A DNA stretch of 23,046 nt, from positions 1-23,046 of the forward strand of contig JBNJFP010000040.1 in NCBI GenBank assembly GCA_051746985.1, given 5' to 3'. Shown in pieces: positions 8,611 through 16,228 of this stretch (positions within the stretch are counted from its first letter, which is position 1; each line of letters opens with the position of its first letter). The notes under the pieces were generated by a model, which ran no database searches, was not told the DNA's origin, and saw nothing but the letters and a program-made list of their open reading frames with translations. Source of the DNA: Fodinibius sp051746985 (lineage in GTDB: Bacteria; Bacteroidota; Rhodothermia; Balneolales; Balneolaceae). The position numbers and the translations under genes are program-made.

Positions 8611-10786
8611 ATGAAAAAATTGTTTAAGAAATCATTGTTGTTACCGCTTGTGGCAGTAGCAGCAATTGGTTTTATAGCTATGGGATGTAGCTCGAATGGG
8701 GAGTTTGGTTCCTCTTCTAATGCTGCAGAGAAGGTTTACGTAGAACCGGGAGAACATGATGAATTTTACGGTTTCTTTTCCGGTGGATACAATGGACAGC
8801 TGGGCGTGTATGGGTTGCCGTCAGGTAGGCACATTTTTACCATTCCGGTCTTTTCACAGGCCGCGGTGAATGGTTGGGGATACAACGAAGAAACCAAGCC
8901 GATGCTTCAAACATCTGATGGGTTTGTTCCCTGGGGCGATGCTCACCACCCTGAACTTTCGCAAACTGATGGTGAAACTGATGGACGCTGGGTCTTTATC
9001 AATGAAAATAATACTCCGCGAATTGCACGTGTTGGTCTGGATGAGTTTAGAACGCAGGAAATAATTGAGATTCCAAACTCGGCCGGTAACCACGCGTCTT
9101 CATTTGTTACGCCGAACACTGAGTATGTCACGGCTGCCACACGCTTTAGTGTGCCGATGGATGAAGACAATATGCAGAACATGGATGTAAGTATTGACAG
9201 CTACAAAGAAAACTTCCAGGGTACCATTTCATTTATTAAAGTATCTGAAGAAGGAAAGATGGGCATCGATTTCCAAATTAGAATGCCGGGCTTTAACTAC
9301 GATTTATCTCACTCTGGGAAAGGTCCGTCTGATGGATGGGCGTTCTTTACATCATACAACAGTGAAGAAGCACATACCATGTTAGAGATCAATGCTTCCA
9401 AGAACGACAAGGATTACATTGCCGCAATTAACTGGAAGAAAGCTGCAGAATATGCCGAGGCAGGTGAAGGAAAAATGATCCCCGGCGAACACTATCGTAA
9501 CTACATTGATCACGAAGAGGGAGGCGTAGCAAAAAGCGAAGTAATAGAAGAAGTGCGCGTTCTTGATCCTCGTGAGCTTGATGGTATTGTATATTTCTTG
9601 CCTACTCCTAAATCTCCACATGGTGTTGATGTGGATCCAACCGGACAATACATCGCGGCTGGCGGTAAACTTTCGACGGTTATTCCGGTACACTCATTTG
9701 CCAAGATGGAAGAAGCAATAGAAAATGAGGACTTTGAAGGCGAAGAGCAGGGCATCCCGGTATTAAATTACGACTCAATACTGCACGGTGAAGTTGAAGA
9801 TCCCGGTTTGGGTCCACTGCATACCGAGTTTGATGGGGAAGGTAATGCCTATACTACGGCATTTATCTCCTCCGAAATTGTAAAATGGGATGTGGAAACG
9901 CTGGAGGTTCTGGATCGAATTGAAGTGTATTACTCTCCGGGACACTTGATGATTCCGGGCGGCGATAGCCAGAATCCTGATGGTAAATATTTGGTAGCAC
10001 TTAACAAAATTACCAAAGATCGTTATCTGCCAACGGGACCCGAAATGTTCCACTCTGCTCAGCTGATTGATATATCCGGTGACAAAATGGAACTGCTGCT
10101 CGATTTCCCCACCGAGGGTGAACCGCACTACGCGCAGGGGATTACCGCTGACAAAGTGAAAGAGAATCAAAAACGATTCTATGAAATCGAAGACAATAAT
10201 CATCCCCGTGCTGCAAAAAGCGAAAAAGAAACGCGCGTCGAGCGCGATGGTAATGAGGTACATGTGTACATGACGACCATCCGCAGTCACTTTGCTCCCG
10301 ATAATATTGAGGGAATAAGGGTAGGCGACGAAGTGTATTTCCACGTGACAAACCTTGAGCAGGACTGGGATGTGCCACACGGTTTTGCCATGAAAGGGGC
10401 CAACAATGCTGAGTTACTTGTCATGCCCGGCGAAACAATGACGCTAAAATGGGAANNNNNNNNNNNNNNNNNNNNNNNNNNNNNNNNNNNNNNNNNNNNN
10501 NNNNNNNNNNNNNNNNNNNNNNNNNNNNNNNNNNNNNNNNNNNNNNNNNNNNNNNGAGCAGGACTGGGATGTGCCACACGGTTTTGCCATGAAAGGGGCC
10601 AACAATGCTGAGTTACTTGTCATGCCCGGCGAAACAATGACGCTAAAATGGGAACCTAAGAAAGAAGGAGTCTTCCCATTCTATTGCACCGATTTCTGCT
10701 CGGCTCTGCACCAAGAGATGCAGGGTTATGTACGAGTATCTCCCGAAAATTCAGATACAGAAGTTTCTTATAGCACAGGTCAGTAA
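8611..10786 (+). CDS. nosZ: Nitrous oxide reductase, clade II, Sec-exported lipoprotein (interrupted by an assembly gap)
   Basis: Reduces N2O to N2 in the periplasm. The N-terminus is a Sec-type lipoprotein signal (FIAMGCSS, C26) without a twin-arginine motif, as in clade II enzymes. The beta-propeller carries the expected CuZ histidines: H112 and H113 (DAHHPEL), H161, H337 (SPHGVDVD), H404 (LHTEFDG), H445 (SPGHL) and H506 (EPHYAQG). After the gap is collapsed, the cupredoxin domain shows the CuA ligands H590, C626, C630, H634 and M637 in CTDFCSALHQEM. The literal sequence contains 100 Ns plus a 99-bp duplicate. These 199 bases shift the frame, so a naive translation ends wrongly at 10611. 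Removing them gives 1977 nt, exactly 658 residues plus stop, a normal NosZ length. Confidence 0.95.
10357..10455 (+). repeat. 99-bp direct repeat, copy 1, left of the gap (assembly artefact)
   Basis: Bases 10357-10455 are identical to 10556-10654 and abut the N run on its left side. They encode the same NosZ segment (EQDWDVPHGFAMKG through TLKWE). This is the pattern left when two contigs that overlap by about one k-mer are scaffolded without merging. Confidence 0.95.
10456..10555. other. Scaffold gap of 100 Ns inside nosZ
   Basis: A run of exactly 100 Ns, the usual placeholder for a gap of unknown size. The flanking sequences overlap perfectly by 99 bp, and the collapsed reading frame is intact, so the real gap length is probably negative and no sequence is missing. 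Confidence 0.98.
10556..10654 (+). repeat. 99-bp direct repeat, copy 2, right of the gap (assembly artefact)
   Basis: Identical to 10357-10455. The nosZ frame continues from here into the CuA motif and stops at 10786, confirming that this copy belongs to the same single locus. Confidence 0.95.
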
Positions 10787-10789
10787 TGA

Positions 10790-10823
10790 CCTCAATCCTT
10801 GAGGGTGGGAGGGTGAAGCCTCC
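10790..10823 (+). terminator. Two small hairpins after nosZ
   Basis: CCTCAA-TCC-TTGAGG (10790-10804) is followed by GGAGG...CCTCC (10808-10823) and then a pyrimidine-rich TTTCCTCTT. The stems are short and the T-run is broken. It may be a weak terminator or attenuator that leaves nosZ mRNA more abundant than the downstream maturation genes. Confidence 0.4.
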
Positions 10824-10870
10824 TTTCCTCTTATAAACAAACGAGCGTTTTAAATTTAAATATTGATATC

Positions 10871-11440
10871 ATGGAAATCCGCAACAGAATTCTGATGGCC
10901 GTGGCTGCCTTGGTGTTGATCGGAGTATATTTTACCCCGATCTGGAGTATTAGCATGGATGCGCCACAGTATCCAGAGGGAATTGGCATGAATATCACGG
11001 TTGATAATATTGAGGGTAAAGAAAAAAACGATCTGCAGAATATTAATGGCTTAAACCACTATATCGGGATGAAGGAAATTAATCCTGATTCTATTCCGGA
11101 GCTCAAGATTATGCCGCTAATTTTTGGATTTCTGATCATCACCGGCTTAGTAGTTGCAGCATTGGGAAAGCGAAAGTGGATTTTATACTGGCTGGGGTTG
11201 TTTGTGTTGTTCGCCATTGCCGGACTGGTGGACTTTTATATCTGGGGATATGATTATGGTCACAACCTAAATCCCGATGCTGCTATAAAAGTGCCGGGGA
11301 TGACCTACCAGCCGCCGCTAATTGGTAGCAAACAATTACTGAATATCAATGCTACTTCACTGCCGCATATTGGGTTTTATATCTCAGTACTGTCGATGAG
11401 TATTGCAGGAGCGGTATGGTGGATCAGTAAAGAAGATTGA
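10871..11440 (+). CDS. Four-helix membrane protein of the nos cluster (nosB position)
   Basis: A protein of 189 residues with hydrophobic segments at about 8-26, 80-98, 104-126 and 164-185. Between the first two is an extracytoplasmic loop with NGLNHYIGM, and before the last is TSLPHIGFYIS; both hold conserved-looking His residues that could bind metal. It sits between nosZ and nosL. Clade II nos clusters typically carry a membrane protein gene, called nosB in Wolinella, directly after nosZ; the resemblance here is by position and topology. I do not recognise a catalytic motif. A role in NosZ maturation, copper handling or electron transfer is inference. Confidence 0.8.
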   Translation: MEIRNRILMAVAALVLIGVYFTPIWSISMDAPQYPEGIGMNITVDNIEGKEKNDLQNINGLNHYIGMKEINPDSIPELKIMPLIFGFLIITGLVVAALGKRKWILYWLGLFVLFAIAGLVDFYIWGYDYGHNLNPDAAIKVPGMTYQPPLIGSKQLLNINATSLPHIGFYISVLSMSIAGAVWWISKED

Positions 11441-11456
11441 GAACATGAGGCCAACA

Positions 11457-11906
11457 ATGATGCATCTCACCAAAATTATAAAAGTTATTGCTGTTATCGG
11501 CTTGTTACTACTGGCTACGGCGTGTAGCCAGGAACCAGCTGAAGTACATTATGGCAGCGACGAATGTGCACATTGCAAAATGATGATTACCGACGAGCAA
11601 TTTGCTGCTCAGATTGTAACCGACAAAGGCAAAGCTTATAAGTTTGATGCAATTGAGTGCATGGCGGTTTATGATCGGCAGAACAAAAGCGAACATGATG
11701 GTGCTGTCCGCTATGTAAGCGATTATAACAATCCCGGAAGCTGGCTGAGAGTAGAAGAAGCACAGTTTGTGAAAAGTAAAGTAGTGAACAGCCCCATGGG
11801 CGAATCGCTTTTGGCTTTTCCATCAGAAAACCAAGCCCAAGAACACGTAGCAGAACGACCGGGAACGTTGTTAAACTGGGCAGAGGTATCCCAAACAGAA
11901 ATGTAG
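11457..11906 (+). CDS. nosL: NosL-type copper chaperone lipoprotein
   Basis: An outer-face lipoprotein that delivers Cu(I) to apo-NosZ. The signal peptide ends in LLATAC, with lipidated C23 when counted from ATG 11457. The metal-binding CAHCKMM motif follows at 37-43, as expected for NosL, then the NosL/TRASH-like domain with KAYKFDAIECM. The chosen start has GAGG six bases upstream; ATG 11445 in the same frame is an alternative adding four residues. It is 16 bases after the preceding stop, so it is co-transcribed with the nos cluster. Confidence 0.9.
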   Translation: MMHLTKIIKVIAVIGLLLLATACSQEPAEVHYGSDECAHCKMMITDEQFAAQIVTDKGKAYKFDAIECMAVYDRQNKSEHDGAVRYVSDYNNPGSWLRVEEAQFVKSKVVNSPMGESLLAFPSENQAQEHVAERPGTLLNWAEVSQTEM

Positions 11907-11955
11907 CAACAAGCTGCAAATTTGTATAAAAATTGAGTTTTAAAGGATTGAGGCT

Positions 11956-13206
11956 ATGCGATTAATAAAAATATTAACAGGGTTGTTTATCGGATTGATA
12001 CTGCTGTTTACCCAATCGGCGGTAGCGATGCAGGTTACCGTTTCTAAAGGTGGCGACATTACATTTGTGCAGCAGGGCATAGACCAGGCTCAGCCAGGCG
12101 ATACGGTACTCGTCAAAGAAGGCCGATATACTGAATATGATATCCGCGTAAATAAACCAATTACATTATTGGGCGAAGATAATACCGTCATTGATGGTGA
12201 TGAACAGGGATTTGTCGTGATCGTTGAAGCCGACAGTGCGGTGATCAAAGATATTGAAGTTCACAACAGTAAGGCTGGCTTTATGGATGATTATGCCGGA
12301 ATCGTGGTGGAAGGGGCTGATAACGTGCTTATCGAAAATGTGAAATTGGTGAATAATTTTTTTGGGATTTACCTCGCAAAATCGGAGGGTACAGTCCTGA
12401 AAAACAATGCCATTACTGCATCTCGTCAGCGCGAAACCAATTCTGGTAATGGTATCCACCTGTGGTATACAAAAGATGTGCAAATTACCGACAATTATGT
12501 AAAGGGGCATCGCGATGGTTTGTATTTCGAATTTGTAGATGGGGCCTCAATTTCTGGCAATATAAGTGAGCAAAATATCCGGTACGGTATCCACTTTATG
12601 TACTCGGATAACTGTCGGTATGAGCGAAATACCTTCCGTGATAATGGCGGAGGTGTAGCAGTGATGTACACCTCAAATGTAGAGATAATTGATAATCATT
12701 TCGCCGATAATTGGGGCTCATCAGCCTATGGAATGTTATTAAAAGAGATCAACAGGAGTAAAATAATAGGAAATACCTTTGACGATAATTCGGTGGGGTT
12801 GTATATGGAGGCTTCCAGCCGAAACCAGATAGAAAGTAATAAGTTTAATCAGAATGGGTGGGCCGTCAAGCTGATGGCAAACTCTACCGATAATACATTC
12901 AGTAAGAATAATTTTGTTGCCAACTCTTTTGAAGTATCCACCAATAGTAGAATGAACTACGCTAATAATTTTGATAAGAACTACTGGAGCCAATATGAAG
13001 GGTACGACTTAGATCGTGATGGCGTGGGTGATGTGCCACACCGGCCGGTACGGCTGTTCTCGATCTTGGTAGAAAAGAAGCCAGAGTCATTATTACTGCT
13101 GCGGAGCCTGTTGATTGACCTTTTGGATGCTGCCGAAAAATTTATGCCGGCTCTGACGCCCGAGACCCTCATTGATTCTGAACCACAAATGAAACCTGTG
13201 CTATGA
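11956..13206 (+). CDS. nosD: NosD, periplasmic copper-site maturation protein
   Basis: A 416-residue exported protein needed, with NosF and NosY, to assemble the CuZ cluster of NosZ. A Sec signal spans residues 1-24 (FTQSAVA). The body is a right-handed beta-helix with CASH-type repeats: many Asn/Gly/Asp turns such as GIHLWYTKDVQITDN, YGIHFMYSDN and GVAVMYTSN. Near the end is NYWSQYEGYDLDRDGVGDVPHRPVRL, summarised here as the conserved W-DxDxDGxGD-P element. An AAGGA Shine-Dalgarno precedes the ATG. The stop overlaps the nosF start by four bases (ATGA). Confidence 0.93.
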   Translation: MRLIKILTGLFIGLILLFTQSAVAMQVTVSKGGDITFVQQGIDQAQPGDTVLVKEGRYTEYDIRVNKPITLLGEDNTVIDGDEQGFVVIVEADSAVIKDIEVHNSKAGFMDDYAGIVVEGADNVLIENVKLVNNFFGIYLAKSEGTVLKNNAITASRQRETNSGNGIHLWYTKDVQITDNYVKGHRDGLYFEFVDGASISGNISEQNIRYGIHFMYSDNCRYERNTFRDNGGGVAVMYTSNVEIIDNHFADNWGSSAYGMLLKEINRSKIIGNTFDDNSVGLYMEASSRNQIESNKFNQNGWAVKLMANSTDNTFSKNNFVANSFEVSTNSRMNYANNFDKNYWSQYEGYDLDRDGVGDVPHRPVRLFSILVEKKPESLLLLRSLLIDLLDAAEKFMPALTPETLIDSEPQMKPVL

Positions 13207-13913
13207 TTTCAATTAAAAAATTACGAAAAGATTTTGGATCCCATATGGTACTCAAGGATCTGGATTTACAAATACCGGCCGGACAAGCTACCGGCATTGT
13301 TGGTCCCAATGGATCAGGTAAAACAACCACAATTAAAGCATTACTGGGGTTAGTAAAACCTACGTTGGGTGACATCCTGGTTGATGGAAAACCGATAAAA
13401 GGGGAGTGGCAATACCGAAGTAAAATTGGCTATATGCCTCAAATAGCTCGATATCCCGAAAATATGACTATTGGTGAACTATTCGAATTTATCAAGAAAA
13501 TGCGTGGCAGTAATACCAATCGTGACCGGGAACTGCTCGAATACTTTGAGCTGGACTACGAAATTGACAAGCGAATGCGAGCCCTTTCCGGCGGAATGCG
13601 TCAAAAGGTAGGCGCTATTCTTGCCATGATGTTCGATCCCGAAATCCTGATCTTTGATGAACCTACCGCCGGACTTGATCCCAAGTCGAGTGTGCGCTTT
13701 AAAAAGTTGGTGCACAAAGAAAAAGAAAAGGGCAAAACAGTGTTACTGACATCCCACATTATGAGTGAAATCGAGGAGCTTATGGATCATCTTATATTTA
13801 TTGTAGAAGGCAAGATCCGATACGACGGTCCAATGCATGAACTCATGGAACGACAACAAGAACAGCGGCTTGAAGGCGCTGTGGCTAAAATGATGGAGGA
13901 AACAGTAGCATGA
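13203..13913 (+). CDS. nosF: NosF, ABC transporter ATPase
   Basis: Cytoplasmic ATPase of the NosFY transporter that works with NosD in CuZ assembly. Walker A is GPNGSGKTT (34-42), the Q-loop region is GYMPQ (76-80), the signature is LSGGMRQ (128-134), Walker B is ILIFDEP (148-154) and the switch is H185 in LLTSHIM. The length of 236 is normal, although some NosF proteins are about 300. ATGA overlaps at both ends (with nosD and nosY) indicate translational coupling. Confidence 0.92.
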   Translation: MISIKKLRKDFGSHMVLKDLDLQIPAGQATGIVGPNGSGKTTTIKALLGLVKPTLGDILVDGKPIKGEWQYRSKIGYMPQIARYPENMTIGELFEFIKKMRGSNTNRDRELLEYFELDYEIDKRMRALSGGMRQKVGAILAMMFDPEILIFDEPTAGLDPKSSVRFKKLVHKEKEKGKTVLLTSHIMSEIEELMDHLIFIVEGKIRYDGPMHELMERQQEQRLEGAVAKMMEETVA

Positions 13914-14701
13914 AAGCTCTGACGATTTTAACATACCAATGGAAAGATCTGCTTCGCGGAAAGTGGATTATTGGCTATGGATTTATATATCTGCTCATTG
14001 CTGATGCAATGATTCGCTTCGGGAATGCCGGCCCCAAAGCCATGCTTAGTATTTCAAATATTATGTTGCTGTTGATTCCGCTCGTAGGCATGATTTACGG
14101 TGCTTTGTACCTGTATCAGTCGCGCGAATTTACCGAGCTTTTGCTCGCGCAACCTATAGATCGTCCGTCCCTTTTCTGGGGCTTGTTCGGCGGTTTGGCA
14201 ATACCGCTGGCATTAGCATTTGTGATTGGCACGACCTTACCCATGATATATACAGGGATGCTCTTTACCGCAAACCTGCAATCAATTTTGCTGATTTTAT
14301 CACTTGGAGTTGTATTAACCTTGTTATTTACAGGGCTCGGGTTCTGGTTTGGCCTCAAGTTTTTTGAAGATCGCGTAAAGGGACTTGGTTTTGCACTCGT
14401 AAGCTGGCTTTTCTTGGCCATTCTTTACGACGGACTCGTGCTGCTGGCCGTTTTCGCTTTTGGGGATTACCCCATTGAAAAACCAATGCTTGCTCTTGCT
14501 TTGGCTAACCCCATTGATCTGGCCCGAATTACCGTACTTCTTGAATTTGATATTTCTGCCCTGATGGGTTACACCGGAGCTGTGTTTAATCGTTTCTTTG
14601 GCAGCATGATGGGCATTAGCGTTGCAGCAAGTATGCTGATGCTGTGGCTGGGTGTCCCGCTTTGGAGAAGCCAGCGACAATTTGAGAACAAAGATTTTTA
14701 G
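13910..14701 (+). CDS. nosY: NosY, ABC transporter permease
   Basis: Inner-membrane permease partner of NosF. Six hydrophobic segments are visible at about residues 19-36, 44-69, 87-117, 123-149, 158-184 and 228-252, matching the NosY/ABC-2 type topology. The conserved SREFTELLLAQPIDR segment lies between helices 2 and 3. The length is 263. The ATG overlaps the nosF stop by four bases. It is the last gene of the nos cluster before a probable terminator. Confidence 0.9.
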   Translation: MKALTILTYQWKDLLRGKWIIGYGFIYLLIADAMIRFGNAGPKAMLSISNIMLLLIPLVGMIYGALYLYQSREFTELLLAQPIDRPSLFWGLFGGLAIPLALAFVIGTTLPMIYTGMLFTANLQSILLILSLGVVLTLLFTGLGFWFGLKFFEDRVKGLGFALVSWLFLAILYDGLVLLAVFAFGDYPIEKPMLALALANPIDLARITVLLEFDISALMGYTGAVFNRFFGSMMGISVAASMLMLWLGVPLWRSQRQFENKDF

Positions 14702-14718
14702 AATTAGCTACAGATTAA

Positions 14719-14755
14719 CACAGTTGTAATGCAGCTGTGCATAAATTGCTTTTTC
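14719..14755 (+). terminator. Probable intrinsic terminator of the nos cluster
   Basis: CACAGTTG (14719-14726) pairs with CAGCTGTG (14732-14739) through an 8-bp stem with one G-T wobble and a 5-base loop. TTTTT follows 11 bases later. The T-run is not immediately adjacent, so read-through into hemN is possible. Confidence 0.5.
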
Positions 14756-14773
14756 AAATAATATAGCAGGACT

Positions 14774-16216
14774 ATGGATACAGAAAATGGCTCGGATGTC
14801 CCCCTTCGAAGGGGGAGTAAGGGGGATGACAAAAATGTTATCTCAAGTATAAGCCTCGATCTCATCAAAAAATACAACGTGCAGGGACCGCGTTATACCT
14901 CGTATCCTACGGCGGTACAATTTCGGGAAACCGATGAACATGATTTAGCGTCACTGTATCAATACTTGATTGATCGCAATGCCGATCCGCATCCCATCTC
15001 ACTCTATTTTCATATCCCATTTTGTTTTTCACTCTGCTGGTACTGCGGATGCACGAAAGTAATCACCAAAGACCAGGATCGCGGCGACTTATATCTTGAT
15101 TACCTCGAAAAAGAGATGGATCAGGTGGCGGCTATGCTGCATCCGGATTCAAAAGTAATACAAATCCATTTTGGGGGAGGTACGCCCACTTTTTTAAAGC
15201 CCGATCAGCTTCAGCGACTTGGCAAAGCCATCGACAGTCGATTTAACCTTACTGATGACACAGAGTTCGGCGTTGAGATTGATCCTCGGAAATGCACCAA
15301 AGAACACATTCAGATGCTGGCAGAAATTGGATGTAATCGTGCGTCACTGGGAGTGCAGGATACCAACGAAGAGGTGCAGAAAGCCATTCACCGCATTCAG
15401 CCTTTTGAACAAACCAGGCAAGTGACCGAATGGCTCCGCAAAGCGGACATTAATTCAATAAACTTTGATCTTATTTACGGCTTACCCCTGCAAACGATCA
15501 AGACATTCCGCAAAACGATGGATGACGTGCTCACCCTGCTGCCCGACCGGTTGGCGGTGTATAGCTATGCGCACATCCCCAGTATGATGCCCGCTCAAAA
15601 GTTACTCAACGAAGAAGATATGCCATCAACTGATGAAAAATTGGGGATGCTGCAACTCAGTATTTCTCATCTAACCGAAAACGGTTATCGCTTTATTGGG
15701 ATGGATCACTTTTCGCGCGAAGATGAGGAGCTTACCAAAGCGATGGAAAACGGAACACTGCAGCGTAATTTTCAGGGATATAGCACAATGGCTGGCGCCG
15801 ATCTGTATGCGTTTGGGATGTCCGGGATTTCAAATGTGGGTGATTATTACTGGCAGAATACCAAGGAACTCGGTGAATATTACAAGATGTTAGATGTAGG
15901 GGAGAGGCCTTTGGCCAAAATATTGCAACTTTGCAATGATGATAAACTTCGTCATCATGTAATAATGCAAATAATGTGTAAAATGGGCTTCTCATTCGAT
16001 GAAATTGAGGATAAATGGGGCATAGTTTTTGAGGATTACTTTAGTGACAGTCTTAAACGGCTAACCGAGTTGCAGGTCGATGGATTTGTTGAAGTATCCC
16101 AAAATGAAATCATGATAACGGAGCGCGGTCGGCTTTTTCTGCGAAATATTGCAATGTGTTTCGATAAATATTTGAATAGAAAAAACTCCACTCGCTCGTT
16201 CTCAAAAACAGTATAA
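14774..16216 (+). CDS. hemN: Oxygen-independent coproporphyrinogen III oxidase (radical SAM)
   Basis: Converts coproporphyrinogen III to protoporphyrinogen IX without oxygen, supplying heme during anaerobic respiration. The radical SAM cluster motif is C84-x3-C88-x2-C91-x-C93 in FCFSLCWYCGC; GGGTPTFL follows, and the family motif GPRYTSYPTA is at 38-47. The length of 480 exceeds the usual of about 455. Part of the excess is 12 codons (residues 8-19) that are a palindromic DNA repeat. The ATG at 14774 has AGGA five bases upstream, and no usable start lies between the repeat and the conserved YTSYP motif, so the repeat is really coding. ppdK follows after 12 bp. Confidence 0.93.
   Translation: MDTENGSDVPLRRGSKGDDKNVISSISLDLIKKYNVQGPRYTSYPTAVQFRETDEHDLASLYQYLIDRNADPHPISLYFHIPFCFSLCWYCGCTKVITKDQDRGDLYLDYLEKEMDQVAAMLHPDSKVIQIHFGGGTPTFLKPDQLQRLGKAIDSRFNLTDDTEFGVEIDPRKCTKEHIQMLAEIGCNRASLGVQDTNEEVQKAIHRIQPFEQTRQVTEWLRKADINSINFDLIYGLPLQTIKTFRKTMDDVLTLLPDRLAVYSYAHIPSMMPAQKLLNEEDMPSTDEKLGMLQLSISHLTENGYRFIGMDHFSREDEELTKAMENGTLQRNFQGYSTMAGADLYAFGMSGISNVGDYYWQNTKELGEYYKMLDVGERPLAKILQLCNDDKLRHHVIMQIMCKMGFSFDEIEDKWGIVFEDYFSDSLKRLTELQVDGFVEVSQNEIMITERGRLFLRNIAMCFDKYLNRKNSTRSFSKTV
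14795..14830. repeat. In-frame palindromic repeat inside the 5' end of hemN
   Basis: The core CCCCCTTCGAAGGGGG (14800-14815) is a perfect 16-base palindrome, followed by a second G5 run and GATGAC that mirrors the GATGTC on the left. The 36-nt unit starts on a codon boundary and encodes DVPLRRGSKGDD. From memory, closely similar elements (CCCCCTTCGAAGGGGG plus GGGGGATG) are dispersed between genes in Bacteroidota-like genomes. Here one sits in a gene. Confidence 0.75.
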
Positions 16217-16228
16217 AAGGAGTACGTT

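Noticed and set aside
10357..10654. Tandem duplication within nosZ or a split nosZ pseudogene
   Set aside because: The duplicates are identical, flank exactly 100 Ns, and collapse to an in-frame full-length gene, which is the mark of an assembly join and not of biology.
10571..10786. Separate small cupredoxin gene starting at an internal Met
   Set aside because: It is simply the CuA C-terminus of nosZ left over after the gap; the upstream part ends in the same sequence.
11403..11456. NosL start at TTG 11403 or ATG 11445
   Set aside because: 11403 overlaps the previous gene and adds a charged stretch before the signal peptide. 11445 is possible, but GAGG is placed better for ATG 11457.
14800..14825. 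Reading the G-rich palindrome as a terminator or a G-quadruplex
   Set aside because: It lies after the ribosome site and start codon of hemN and has no T-run; the repeat-element explanation fits better.
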